A stretch of DNA of 52,661 bases, taken from Clostridiaceae bacterium (GTDB lineage: Bacteria > Bacillota > Clostridia > Lachnospirales > Lachnospiraceae). The stretch spans positions 76,843 through 129,503 of the forward strand of contig CABIYE010000007.1 of assembly GCA_902362865.1 (NCBI GenBank). Direction: 5' to 3'. The translations under genes and the position numbers were made by a program. A model generated the notes under the pieces. The model did not search any database and was not told where the DNA came from. It saw only the letters and a list, made by a program, of their open reading frames with translations. Shown one piece after another: positions 36,494 to 45,398 of the stretch; the first letter of the stretch is position 1, and every line of letters starts with the position of its first letter.

Positions 36494-37861
36494 ATGAGTA
36501 GTCCAACAATTTCTAAAAATAAAATGGGAATTATGCCTGTTCCAAAATTGTTGATTTCTATGTCATTACCTATGATGATTTCTATGCTGGTACAAGCGCT
36601 CTACAATATCGTAGACAGTATGTTCGTCGCACAGCTCAGCGAGGACGCATTGACGGCCGTATCGCTTGCCTTTCCTGTGCAGAACCTTATGATTGCCGTT
36701 TCTGCAGGAACAGGTGTCGGTATCAATTCTTTACTTTCCCGATGTCTGGGCGAAAAAAAATTTGACGAAGCCAACGCTGCAGCCAGAAACGGAATTTTTC
36801 TTGCAATTTTAAGCGCTATTGTATTTGGAATCATCGGAGACGCGGGTGCCCGCCTGTTCTTTACCCTTCAAACAGACAATCCCGTCATTTCAGAATACGG
36901 AACCCAATATATGGTCGTCATCAGCACAATGTCCATCGGAGTTTTCATGCAGGTAACTTTTGAACGGCTGATGCAATCCACCGGAAAAACCATTTACAAT
37001 ATGATTACCCAGGGTACGGGAGCCATTCTTAATATTATCCTGGATCCCATTTTAATTTTCGGTCTTTTCGGTTTCCCAAGACTGGAAGTCAGGGGTGCGG
37101 CCATTGCCACAGTAATCGGGCAGATTGCAGCCTGTCTTATGTCATTTTTCTTTAATCTGAAGAAAAATAAAGAAATCAACATTAATATGCGCCATTTCCG
37201 TCCACAGAGAGAAACCATTGCCGCCATCTACAAAGTGGGCGTCCCTTCCATAATTATGCAGGCAATCAGTTCTGTTATGACATTTGGGATGAATAAAATC
37301 CTTCTGATGTTTTCTTCTACTGCTGCTGCTGTTTTCGGTGTATATTTCAAGCTGCAAAGCTTTGTATTCATGCCTGTGTTCGGGCTGAACAATGGAATGA
37401 TTCCTATTATAGCTTACAACTACGGGGCACAGAACAAAAAACGGATCACCCGGACAATCAAACTCAGTATCATCATCGCCGTTTCTATCATGATAGTCGG
37501 ATTGATTGTTTTTCAGGTTGCACCGGGATTTTTGCTGCGCAATCTTTTTGATGCATCAGACCGTATGTTGGAAATCGGCATTCCTGCACTGCGAATTATC
37601 TCTCTGAGCTTTGTTTTTGCCGGTTACTCGATTGTGGCAAGTTCCGTATTTCAAGCTCTGGGAAATGGAGTATACAGCCTGATTGTATCCGCTGCCAGAC
37701 AACTATTTGTTATCCTGCCCCTGGCTTATATCTTCTCCATTACTTTTGGGCTTCATATGATATGGTGGGCAATCCCCATTGCCGAAATTGTATCGCTTAT
37801 TCTTTGTACGGTGCTTCTTTTTCGGATTTACCGGTTAAAGATTAAGCCAATCAAAAATTAG
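36494..37861 (+). CDS. MATE family multidrug/metabolite exporter
   Basis: The 455-residue protein has 12 membrane segments in two similar halves. It starts with the family's PVPKLLISMSLPMMISMLV, followed by DSMFVAQLSEDALTAVSLAF; the second half repeats YKVGVPSIIMQAISSVMTFG near residue 245, and PIIAYNYGAQNKKRI is the signature. Na+ or H+ coupled export of cationic drugs is usual for the family. GGAGG precedes the ATG; a good promoter lies ahead and a terminator follows, so it is monocistronic. Confidence 0.93.
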   Translation: MSSPTISKNKMGIMPVPKLLISMSLPMMISMLVQALYNIVDSMFVAQLSEDALTAVSLAFPVQNLMIAVSAGTGVGINSLLSRCLGEKKFDEANAAARNGIFLAILSAIVFGIIGDAGARLFFTLQTDNPVISEYGTQYMVVISTMSIGVFMQVTFERLMQSTGKTIYNMITQGTGAILNIILDPILIFGLFGFPRLEVRGAAIATVIGQIAACLMSFFFNLKKNKEININMRHFRPQRETIAAIYKVGVPSIIMQAISSVMTFGMNKILLMFSSTAAAVFGVYFKLQSFVFMPVFGLNNGMIPIIAYNYGAQNKKRITRTIKLSIIIAVSIMIVGLIVFQVAPGFLLRNLFDASDRMLEIGIPALRIISLSFVFAGYSIVASSVFQALGNGVYSLIVSAARQLFVILPLAYIFSITFGLHMIWWAIPIAEIVSLILCTVLLFRIYRLKIKPIKN

Positions 37862-37871
37862 CAGGTAATAA

Positions 37872-37918
37872 AAGAGGATGTCTCTTCGGTCATTTGATGA
37901 CTTTCAGAGCATCCTCTT
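37872..37918 (+). terminator. Terminator after the MATE gene
   Basis: AAGAGGATG pairs with CATCCTCTT around a loop that has its own GTCAT/ATGAC hairpin; CTTTTTATG follows on the plus strand. It ends just before the stop of the convergent flavin reductase-like gene. Confidence 0.75.
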
Positions 37919-37930
37919 CTTTTTATGCCT

Positions 37931-38500
37931 TTATTTCTTCTTTCTTACACTGAAGCCAAATGTTCCCTTTTTCTTGCCCAGCCCAAAGTATTCTCCATGA
38001 GAATAGGCAAGAAGTCCCGTATCATTCAGTTCAAATTTGCCATTCGCCTTCATATACTTCTTATCCACGTGCACTGCCAGCACTTCTGCCAGGAACATAT
38101 GATGACTGCCCAGCTCCTTTATCTCTGTCACCCGGCACTCTATATTGACCGGGCTCTCCTCTATCATCGGAGCATAAGACAGCTTCTCTGCTTTCACCGG
38201 CGTCAGTTTCATGGCCTTCCATTTGTCCACATCTTTTCCTGATTTCACACCACACCAGTCCGCCGCACGGGCAAGGGATTCTGTCGTCAGATTTACCACA
38301 AATTCTCCCGTCTCTTTTATCATATGATAACTGTAGCGTTCAGGCCTTACCGAAATATATAGCATCGCCGGGTTGGTACAGATGGTTCCTGTCCATGCAA
38401 CCGTGATGATATTCGGCTCCCCCTTCTTATCTGCCGCACTTACCATGACCGCCGGAAGCGGATAGAGCATATTCCCCGGCTTCCACGTCTCTTTTTCCAT
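37931..38500 (-). CDS. Flavin reductase-like / flavoredoxin protein (FMN-binding split barrel)
   Basis: The 189-residue protein begins MEKETWKPGNMLYPLPAVMV, then VSAADKKGEPNIITVAWTGT, NPAMLYISVRPERYSYHMI and TGEFVVNLTTESLA. This is the pattern of the flavin-reductase-like/flavoredoxin family, which binds FMN and acts as an NAD(P)H:flavin reductase or electron carrier. A lysine-rich C-terminus (GLGKKKGTFGFSVRKKK) is also common. GGGAGGA precedes the ATG at 38500. It may be cotranscribed with the pyrophosphatase gene 17 bases upstream of its start. Physiological partner unknown. Confidence 0.85.
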   Translation of the reverse strand: MEKETWKPGNMLYPLPAVMVSAADKKGEPNIITVAWTGTICTNPAMLYISVRPERYSYHMIKETGEFVVNLTTESLARAADWCGVKSGKDVDKWKAMKLTPVKAEKLSYAPMIEESPVNIECRVTEIKELGSHHMFLAEVLAVHVDKKYMKANGKFELNDTGLLAYSHGEYFGLGKKKGTFGFSVRKKK

Positions 38501-38517
38501 TCTTTTCCTCCCGTAAC

Positions 38518-40164
38518 TTACTGCTGCAGCGCTCCCACAAGCGCAGGAATCAGTTGTTTCTTTCTAGACACTACCCCTTTCAGAACCATATGTTCCGTAT
38601 CCTCCGGCAGGTCAAAGGCGTCAATAATCGTCTCTCTTGCACCATGTCCCTGGCACAATAATTCTGAAGATTCGTCCAGGATATCCGTCAGCATCAAATA
38701 AATCATATCCAGGCCATGCTCCTTCATCGCTTTCTCCAGATATGGCTCCAGCTTCTTTCTTACTTCCTGAAGTTCTTCCTTACTCATAGAATTAATCTGA
38801 CCTACCCCAAATATCTTGTCTCCCACGGTAAACTGTTTGAAATCCTGGAAACAGATTTCTTCTGCTGATTTTCCCTTCAGATTGCTTCCGGCATTAAACA
38901 TCCCGGCAGCCATATCTTCCAGCTGAATATCCGCAATCTCAGCAAGCGCCTCCGCCGCCGCCTCGTCTACCGCCGTGCAGGTCGGGGAACGGAAAAGCAG
39001 CGTATCTGAAATAATGGCAGAACATAAAAGCCCCGCTATCGTCGGTGTAATCTCCACTCCCGCTTCCTGATACATCTGATAAATAATGGTCGCTGTACAG
39101 CCTACCGGCTGATTCCGGAAAAATACCGGTCCCATAGTTTCTATGCTTCCCAGCCTGTGATGATCAATAATTTCCATGATTTCCGCTTCTTCAATGCCAT
39201 CCACTGCCTGCGATTTCTCATTATGATCCACCAGGATGACCCGTTTTTTACTCACGCTCATGAACCGCCGCCTGGATATAAATCCTTTAAAATTACCGTG
39301 GCGGTCCAGGATTGGGAAATCACGGAACTTCTTCTTCGTCATAATTTCCTTAATATCCTCCACATAATCATTCATGTGGAACGTCACCAATGGTTCTGTA
39401 CTCATAAAATATCTGACCGGCACGCTCTGATTAATCAGACGCGCCGCTGTAAAAGTATCATACGGCGTCTTGATAATCACAATACTCTGTTCCTCCGCCT
39501 TCGTCAGCAGCTCCTCCGGCACTTCTGCATTCTGGCAAAGTACAATACAGCTTGCATCAATATCTACCGCACAAGCCTGCGATTCATACCTGTTGCCCAG
39601 AATTACCAGGTCATCCTTCCTTATAAACTCTTCCATCATCTCCGGACTGGAAGCTCCGATCGTGACCTTTCCCTTCACAAAATAGCCATGCTCATTCCCA
39701 CAGACAAGGGTCCCGTCTAATGTCTCGACAATATTCTTATACTGAGTTCTTGCCTCAGCAAGGATTGTACTGTCATATACATCCATGTAAGACTTTGCAA
39801 TATCTCCTGTCGATATGACTCCTACCAGTTCTCCTTCCTTGAGAACCGGAATCGTCTTCACTCCATCCTTCTTCATCAACTCCCAGGTATCCTTGATCGA
39901 AACATTCGGTTCTACACCTTTCGCCTTATGGATATCCATATCCTTTACCTGAAGCTTTACATTCGACAATAATCTGGGTGCCTCCACTTTAAACTTGCGC
40001 AGGACATACTGAGTCTCTTCATTAATCTGACCGGCACGCTTTGCAACATACTCACGCCCTGTGATTTCTTTTTTCAAATGGGCATATGCAATTGCCGAGC
40101 AGATAGAATCTGTATCCGGATTCTTATGCCCCACAACATATACTCTTCCTGATCTTCTTTCCAT
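38518..40164 (-). CDS. Family II manganese inorganic pyrophosphatase with CBS-DRTGG regulatory insert
   Basis: Cleaves PPi. The 548-residue protein is a DHH/DHHA2 pyrophosphatase (VGHKNPDTDSICSAIAY at the start, DHHRLGSIE near 335, CTAVDEAAAE and a C-terminal GVVSRKKQLIPAL) interrupted by about 240 residues with two CBS domains (TIPVLKEGELVGVISTGDIA and FPILDRHGNFKGFISRRRF) and a DRTGG domain between. CBS domains bind adenine nucleotides and inhibit or activate such enzymes. ATG at 40164 has AAAGGATG-like ribosome site. It is upstream of the flavin reductase-like gene. Confidence 0.92.
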   Translation of the reverse strand: MERRSGRVYVVGHKNPDTDSICSAIAYAHLKKEITGREYVAKRAGQINEETQYVLRKFKVEAPRLLSNVKLQVKDMDIHKAKGVEPNVSIKDTWELMKKDGVKTIPVLKEGELVGVISTGDIAKSYMDVYDSTILAEARTQYKNIVETLDGTLVCGNEHGYFVKGKVTIGASSPEMMEEFIRKDDLVILGNRYESQACAVDIDASCIVLCQNAEVPEELLTKAEEQSIVIIKTPYDTFTAARLINQSVPVRYFMSTEPLVTFHMNDYVEDIKEIMTKKKFRDFPILDRHGNFKGFISRRRFMSVSKKRVILVDHNEKSQAVDGIEEAEIMEIIDHHRLGSIETMGPVFFRNQPVGCTATIIYQMYQEAGVEITPTIAGLLCSAIISDTLLFRSPTCTAVDEAAAEALAEIADIQLEDMAAGMFNAGSNLKGKSAEEICFQDFKQFTVGDKIFGVGQINSMSKEELQEVRKKLEPYLEKAMKEHGLDMIYLMLTDILDESSELLCQGHGARETIIDAFDLPEDTEHMVLKGVVSRKKQLIPALVGALQQ

Positions 40165-40254
40165 AGTTTCACATCCTTTTCTATGTCTCTACAGTAAGAT
40201 TGCCATTTTTTTCGCCCTTCGTCAACCAGAAAATGCTTCTATTGCATTTTTTCT

Positions 40255-40284
40255 TTGAACAACACTGGTATTATATGCTATAAT
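40255..40284 (+). promoter_or_regulatory. Promoter of the S1-domain protein gene
   Basis: TTGAAC (40255-40260), an 18-base spacer and TATAAT (40279-40284). The start site would leave a leader of about 90 bases, in which no riboswitch or hairpin stands out. Confidence 0.6.
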
Positions 40285-40379
40285 AAATGAAAGTGCGAAT
40301 AAAATCATTGCGTATCCATATATCATGTATCCACTGACACGCACGTTTGAAAAATACGGAATGAGAAAGGACTATTATT

Positions 40380-41111
40380 ATGAGCGAAGAATTATTACAA
40401 AATGAAGCAGCTACAGAAGAAACAACACCAGAAGAGACAAAGCCGGAAGAAGCAACACCGGAAGAAACTATGGCCGATCTGGAAGAGCATTTTGACGACG
40501 CCAACCCATGGAATCTTGTAAAGGATTATATGGAAAAAGGCACCATTCTCCCTGTTAAGGTTGAAGGAATTGTGAATGGCGGAGCCATTGCCATGGTAGA
40601 AGGGCTGCGTGGATTCATTCCCGCTTCCAAATTGTCCCTGTCTTACATCGAAGATCTGGAGACTTATCTTTTAAAAGATATCGAGGTCAGGGTCATTGAC
40701 GTAAATCAGGCTGAAAACCGCCTTGTATTATCTGCCAGAGAAATTCTGAAAGAAAAGGCCAAAAAGGAAATGGAAGAAAAGATTGCCAACGTAAAGGTTG
40801 GAACTGTCATGGAAGGAAAGGTAGAAAGCCTTCAGAATTATGGCGCTTTCGTACGCCTGGAGGACGGTCTGTCCGGACTTGTCCACGTATCCCAGATCAG
40901 CCAGAAGCGCGTCAAATCTCCAAAGGATGTTTTGAACGTAGGCGATGAAGTAAAGGTAAAGGTTATCGGCATCAAAGACGGCAAGATCAGCCTCAGCATG
41001 AAGGCTCTGGAAGAAGTGGTAAGAGACGAACCAGAAGAAAAGGTTGTCATTCCCAAATCCGAAAGCATAGGAACCAGCCTGGGCGACTTATTCAAAAACA
41101 TTAAATTATAA
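40380..41111 (+). CDS. Two-S1-domain RNA-binding protein
   Basis: The 243-residue protein begins with a disordered, acidic, repeat-like tail: TTPEETKPEEATPEET, then ADLEEHFDDANPWNLV. Two S1 domains follow: GTILPVKVEGIVNGGAIAMV (about 50-120) and GTVMEGKVESLQNYGAFVRL (about 135-205). The second includes the GLVHVSQISQKRVKSP and GDEVKVKVIGIKDGKISLSM signatures. It is shorter than ribosomal protein S1 and similar to the small S1-like proteins of Clostridia, whose RNA targets are uncertain. AGAAAGGA precedes the ATG. Monocistronic, with a terminator right after. Confidence 0.88.
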   Translation: MSEELLQNEAATEETTPEETKPEEATPEETMADLEEHFDDANPWNLVKDYMEKGTILPVKVEGIVNGGAIAMVEGLRGFIPASKLSLSYIEDLETYLLKDIEVRVIDVNQAENRLVLSAREILKEKAKKEMEEKIANVKVGTVMEGKVESLQNYGAFVRLEDGLSGLVHVSQISQKRVKSPKDVLNVGDEVKVKVIGIKDGKISLSMKALEEVVRDEPEEKVVIPKSESIGTSLGDLFKNIKL

Positions 41112-41119
41112 TACGTAAC

Positions 41120-41152
41120 AAAAGGCAGGCCATGCACTTTGGTCTGCCTTTT
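41120..41152 (+). terminator. Bidirectional terminator after the S1-domain gene
   Basis: AAAAGGCAG and CTGCCTTTT, with a further CC/GG pair, form a stem around a short loop; TTTTGTTATG follows on the plus strand and TTTTGTTACG on the minus strand. It closes both this gene and the convergent SEC-C operon. Confidence 0.75.
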
Positions 41153-41165
41153 GTTATGATGGGAA

Positions 41166-43019
41166 TTAGTTTTTATTTTTACAGCAGTTCTTATATTTCT
41201 TACCAGAACCACAAGGGCATAGATCATTGGGATATACTTTCCTGCTCTTTGCCTGACTAAAGGGAATAATTTCCCCGGAACCGGACTGCCCATGGGGCGC
41301 CGGGATCCCCGTGCTCTGCTTCCGCAGCTCATTCGGCGTAAATCCCCGATTTGTCAGCATTCTGGTATGATTCCACAAATCGTGAATGCGCTTTACCAAT
41401 CCTTCCAACTGCCTGTCATTTTCAAGAACCATGCCGAATTCTTCCAGCGTATCAAAAACCTCCTGCATATCACAGCCGCTGCATATCTTTCTCTGGATAA
41501 TCCCTATTACAAAATCTATCTCATCCACAAATACATTCATTTTACCTGTCAGATACTTTTTCAGCTCGCGCGCCTGCTTACAGACGGGGAAACTCCCTTT
41601 TGTTCCCAGGCAAATAATTTCTTCATAGCTTGGGATATAATATTCCTTATTTCCCTGAACCTGAAGCAGCCCCCGATCATCCGGATAAAACTCACATTGG
41701 TATACGTTATGATTCACAATGACAGATTCCGAAAACTCCGGCGGGATTTTCTCAATTTTTTCCCTCACTTCATCCACTGTCATCCGCACATCCGGATTTC
41801 TATTCACAAGCTGCATCAGAACTTCTTCCGGAACAATCCCATGCAGAATCCCGGACGCTCTGAGACAGTACAGCAGATAACTGCGTTTCTTCCTCTCATC
41901 TTCAAATCCCGCATCCTTAAAAGACCGATATATCTCCGCCACTTTCTTCGGCACTACCACTCTCCCATCCGTAACCATACCGACATAATTCGCTTCATAC
42001 AGACTCATGAGATTGTTGCAATCCCGGGATTCATACAATCCATCTGCCCTGGCGGCCTTTTCAAATTCTTCTATTTCCGCATCTCCCAGACACAGAAAAT
42101 ACTGTTCCATAACCTCCGGTTTCAGCATATAAGCAACGATTCTTTCTATCAGCTTATTTTTATTGAGTCCGGAAATTCCCGTCAATCCTTTATCTCTGGC
42201 AATTTCTTTCAGATCTTCTTTCTCAAAATCTGAAAAAACCGCTTCCAGAGTCGTCCGCTCCTCTTCCGGCTGAAAAACAGAATATTTTAGCATATCCGCC
42301 ATTTTTTGAAAAGACTCTTCCATTACATGCTTACCGGACTTTATAATCTGCGAGTTCTTATTCTTATCCTTCTTCGTAGCGCAAAGGCCCAACCTGCCAT
42401 TGTATATATCCTCATAAAGCTCACTCTGCATCCGCTTCTCGCCTTTTCCCCATCGATAGAAATACCGTTCCTGCAGCCTGTGATTAACCGCTTCCATATC
42501 ATACTCACACGGATATCCCTGCATCTCCAGCCAGGCAAGCCGTTCTTCGTATTCCGGATGATTCTCATCCTTTATAATATCCATGTAATCATAATAGCCA
42601 TAGATACCGCCGCAGTCCTCCGGCGGGCAATTTCCCTTGTATTTTATAACACGGGGATACTCCTCGGAATAATCATCTATGATTTTCTCTACCGTTACCC
42701 GGTGCTGCCAGTCATCTCCCAGGTCATATGTATAAGTAAACCAATCGTTTTCTTCCAGATATTCCCTGATATATGTCGTACTTGCCTCAAGGTAATCATA
42801 AGGTCCATATCCTATATCCATAAACTCATCTGCATCCTCAATGATCCGAAGCTCCAGATGATAAAATTCAACTTCAAAGGAATGATAACCGCTCCATCCC
42901 ATAACTTCGTTCAATATCATACTCAGCTGGGAGAAGGTAATCCCTGCCGGGACAATGACTCTTCGCCAGATGGGAGGCTTGGAATTCTTAATGACAATTT
43001 TCAACTGAAATGCCTTCAT
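41166..43019 (-). CDS. pRiA4b ORF-3-like / SEC-C domain protein
   Basis: The 617-residue protein has an N-terminal domain of the plasmid pRiA4b ORF-3 type (residues 1-190: LKIVIKNSKPPIWRRVIVPA, DLGDDWQHRVTVEKI and CPPEDCGGIYGYYDYMDII). A Rho-N/SAP-like stretch lies near 270 (LKEIARDKGLTGISGLNKNK). The SEC-C zinc-binding end is PNDLCPCGSGKKYKNCC. The middle is alpha-helical with no known motif. Role unknown; the N-terminal domain is found in proteins linked to mobile elements and the SEC-C end binds Zn. The ATG at 43019 begins two bases before the preceding stop codon region and has AAAGGA 7 bases ahead. It is the last gene of a five-gene operon. Confidence 0.85.
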   Translation of the reverse strand: MKAFQLKIVIKNSKPPIWRRVIVPAGITFSQLSMILNEVMGWSGYHSFEVEFYHLELRIIEDADEFMDIGYGPYDYLEASTTYIREYLEENDWFTYTYDLGDDWQHRVTVEKIIDDYSEEYPRVIKYKGNCPPEDCGGIYGYYDYMDIIKDENHPEYEERLAWLEMQGYPCEYDMEAVNHRLQERYFYRWGKGEKRMQSELYEDIYNGRLGLCATKKDKNKNSQIIKSGKHVMEESFQKMADMLKYSVFQPEEERTTLEAVFSDFEKEDLKEIARDKGLTGISGLNKNKLIERIVAYMLKPEVMEQYFLCLGDAEIEEFEKAARADGLYESRDCNNLMSLYEANYVGMVTDGRVVVPKKVAEIYRSFKDAGFEDERKKRSYLLYCLRASGILHGIVPEEVLMQLVNRNPDVRMTVDEVREKIEKIPPEFSESVIVNHNVYQCEFYPDDRGLLQVQGNKEYYIPSYEEIICLGTKGSFPVCKQARELKKYLTGKMNVFVDEIDFVIGIIQRKICSGCDMQEVFDTLEEFGMVLENDRQLEGLVKRIHDLWNHTRMLTNRGFTPNELRKQSTGIPAPHGQSGSGEIIPFSQAKSRKVYPNDLCPCGSGKKYKNCCKNKN

Positions 43020-43020
43020 A

Positions 43021-43446
43021 TTATAATCCTTTCGTATGGTCATTCGTGAATTTATCCACAATTCCCGCAGCACATTCTACGCAGCGGATGCAGCATGACA
43101 GGGGCTGCTGCCCCTTCTCCGTCAACAGATCCCGGCAATAGATGGAACCCATCTCGTCCCGGAATTTTGCAGCTGCCTCCCGGAACTTCCTGTAGGTATC
43201 TGCCTTGGTAAGTTTCGGATTCTCCATATCTCCCGCACTGTTCGCAAGGCTGATGGTAAGGAACATCCCTGTCACTGCCCCGCAGGTGTCCTTAAGCCCG
43301 CCCATGCCGGAGCCAAAACCTTCCGTCATCTTAAATACATCTTCTTCTCTCATCCCCAGCTCTTCGCAGTAGGCACACGCCACCGCCTGGCAGCAATTAT
43401 ACCCTTTCATAAACCGCTCTACAGCCATCTCTTTTTTCGCTTCCAT
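43021..43446 (-). CDS. C_GCAxxG_C_C family redox-type protein
   Basis: The 141-residue protein has the defining pattern: YNCCQAVACAYCEELG near 15, then MGGLKDTCGAVTGMF (the GCAxxG version) and SIYCRDLL...SCCIRCVECAAGIV near 105-130. This matches the C_GCAxxG_C_C family, many members of which lie next to redox or iron proteins in anaerobes. The many Cys suggest cluster or disulfide chemistry. It starts two bases after nadE's stop and is followed directly by the SEC-C protein. Confidence 0.88.
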   Translation of the reverse strand: MEAKKEMAVERFMKGYNCCQAVACAYCEELGMREEDVFKMTEGFGSGMGGLKDTCGAVTGMFLTISLANSAGDMENPKLTKADTYRKFREAAAKFRDEMGSIYCRDLLTEKGQQPLSCCIRCVECAAGIVDKFTNDHTKGL

Positions 43447-43448
43447 AA

Positions 43449-45371
43449 TTAATCCATACCTATACCTTTCTCCAAATCCCTGAGCCAGCTTGCCACACAG
43501 GCATCACTTGGCATTCTCCAATCTCCCCGGGGTGACAGAGCCACGGTACCTACCTTGGGTCCATCCGGCAGGCAGGAGCGTTTGAACTGCTGGCTAAAGA
43601 ACCTCCAACAGAATGTGCGGAGCCATTTCTGAATGGTTTCCTCATCATATTCCCCGGCAAATGCAAGCTTCGCAAGGCGGTAGATTTTTGCCGGTTCATA
43701 GCCAAAGCGAAGCATATAATACAGATAAAAATCATGCAGCTCATAGGGACCCACCAAGTCTTCTGTCTTCTGGGCGATCTCTCCGTCTTTTGGCGGAAGA
43801 AGTTCCGGGCTTACCGGCGTATCCAGTACATCGTAAAGCACCGTCTTCAATTCTTCATCCTCTGCAGTATCGGCATAATACTGTACAAGATGGCGCACCA
43901 AAGTCTTAGGCACAGACGCATTCACCCCATACATGGACATATGATCTCCATTGTAAGTAGCCCATCCCAGCGCTAACTCGGACATATCGCCCGTGCCGAT
44001 AACCAGTCCGCCTTCCTGATTGGAAATGTCCATCAAAACCTGAGTGCGCTCACGTGCCTGTGAATTCTCATACGTAACACTGTGGTCTTCCGGGTCATGG
44101 CAAATATCTTTAAAATGCTGCGTTACCGCCTCTGCAATCGGCACTTCCCGCAGAGAAGCCCCCAGCTTTACTGCCATCTTACATGCATTTCTGTAGGTTC
44201 TGTCTGTCGTCCCGAAGCACGGCATTGTCACTGCAATTATCTGCTTCCTGTCCATTTCCAGATAATCAAATGCTTTCGCCGTAACCAAAAGAGCCAATGT
44301 AGAATCTAATCCGCCCGAAATTCCTACTACCGCACTCTTAGCATGGGTGTGGGCAAGACGTTTCTTCAGCCCCATCGCCTGGATCGTCAGAATCTCCTCA
44401 CAGCGTTTCGCCCGCTCTGCTTCTGCCCCCGGCACGAAAGGACGGGAGTCAAACTTCCTGGTAAGCCGGGTCTGTGTCATCTCTATCTCAAAGGGTACAC
44501 GGAACAGCCGCCGCTCTCCCGCCGTCTGGAAGGTGGTATTCTTCCTCCGCTCACTCAGCAGGCGCTTCACATCAATTTCGGTATAAATAACGCCATTCTG
44601 AAACCGCTTGCTGGCAGCAAGGACGGTTCCATTTTCCGCAATTATATTGTGTCCGCCAAATACCAGATCTGTGGTGGATTCACCTTCTCCCGCATTTGCA
44701 TAGACATATCCGGCAATTAGCCGCGCCGACTGCCCTTCGATCAGGCTCCGGCGGTAAGCCGCCTTGCCGATGGTCTCATCACTGGCAGAACAATTGACGA
44801 TAATCGTTGCCCCCTCTCTTGCCGCCTCAATACTGGGCGGTATCGGAGACCAGACATCCTCACAGATTTCTGCCGACACCACCAACTGTTCCATACAGGA
44901 AGCCGTAAATAGAATCTGCGGGCCAAACGGAACCTTTTCTCCATCAAAGAAAATTTCTCTGGCAGTTTCCGGGCCTTCCCGAAACTGTCTCATTTCATAA
45001 AACTCCCCATAATTCGGGAGAAATGTCTTCGTCGTCAATCCCAGAATCCTGCCATGATTCAGCGCCGCCGCCACATTATAAAGCTCCCCGTCCACAGAGA
45101 TGGGCGCTCCTACAAAAATCAGTGCGTCCTTATCCGCCGTATGCGCCGCAATCTTGCGGAGCGCTTCTCTTGCATGGTCAAGCAGCACCTCCTGGGTAAA
45201 TAAGTCGCTGCAGGTATAACCGGTAATACAAAGCTCCGGGAACACGATAATCTTGGCTCCTTCCCCTGCCGCCTCATCCATCATCCGGCAAATCTGCTCT
45301 GTATTGTAATCCACATCCGCCACCCGGATATCCGGTGTTGCAGCCGCCACCTTCACAAATCCCTGTCTCAT
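43449..45371 (-). CDS. nadE: Glutamine-dependent NAD+ synthase
   Basis: Final step of NAD synthesis: amidation of nicotinate adenine dinucleotide with glutamine as the nitrogen donor. The 640-residue protein is the two-domain type. The N-terminal nitrilase-type glutaminase (residues 1-290) shows VFPELCITGYTCSDLF (Glu), PNYGEFYE (Lys region) and VSAEICEDVW (Cys). The C-terminal NAD synthetase has VGISGGLDSTLALLVTAKA near 350 (PP-loop), GTGDMSELALGWATYNGDHM and PVSPELLPP. AGGAGG precedes the ATG at 45371. Confidence 0.96.
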   Translation of the reverse strand: MRQGFVKVAAATPDIRVADVDYNTEQICRMMDEAAGEGAKIIVFPELCITGYTCSDLFTQEVLLDHAREALRKIAAHTADKDALIFVGAPISVDGELYNVAAALNHGRILGLTTKTFLPNYGEFYEMRQFREGPETAREIFFDGEKVPFGPQILFTASCMEQLVVSAEICEDVWSPIPPSIEAAREGATIIVNCSASDETIGKAAYRRSLIEGQSARLIAGYVYANAGEGESTTDLVFGGHNIIAENGTVLAASKRFQNGVIYTEIDVKRLLSERRKNTTFQTAGERRLFRVPFEIEMTQTRLTRKFDSRPFVPGAEAERAKRCEEILTIQAMGLKKRLAHTHAKSAVVGISGGLDSTLALLVTAKAFDYLEMDRKQIIAVTMPCFGTTDRTYRNACKMAVKLGASLREVPIAEAVTQHFKDICHDPEDHSVTYENSQARERTQVLMDISNQEGGLVIGTGDMSELALGWATYNGDHMSMYGVNASVPKTLVRHLVQYYADTAEDEELKTVLYDVLDTPVSPELLPPKDGEIAQKTEDLVGPYELHDFYLYYMLRFGYEPAKIYRLAKLAFAGEYDEETIQKWLRTFCWRFFSQQFKRSCLPDGPKVGTVALSPRGDWRMPSDACVASWLRDLEKGIGMD

Positions 45372-45398
45372 ACTGTCCTCCTACGCATCCCTTTTTTG

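Noticed and set aside
40229..40250. Small AAAATGC/GCATTTT hairpin before the S1-domain promoter
   Set aside because: The stem is AT-rich and weak and no transcript seems to end there.
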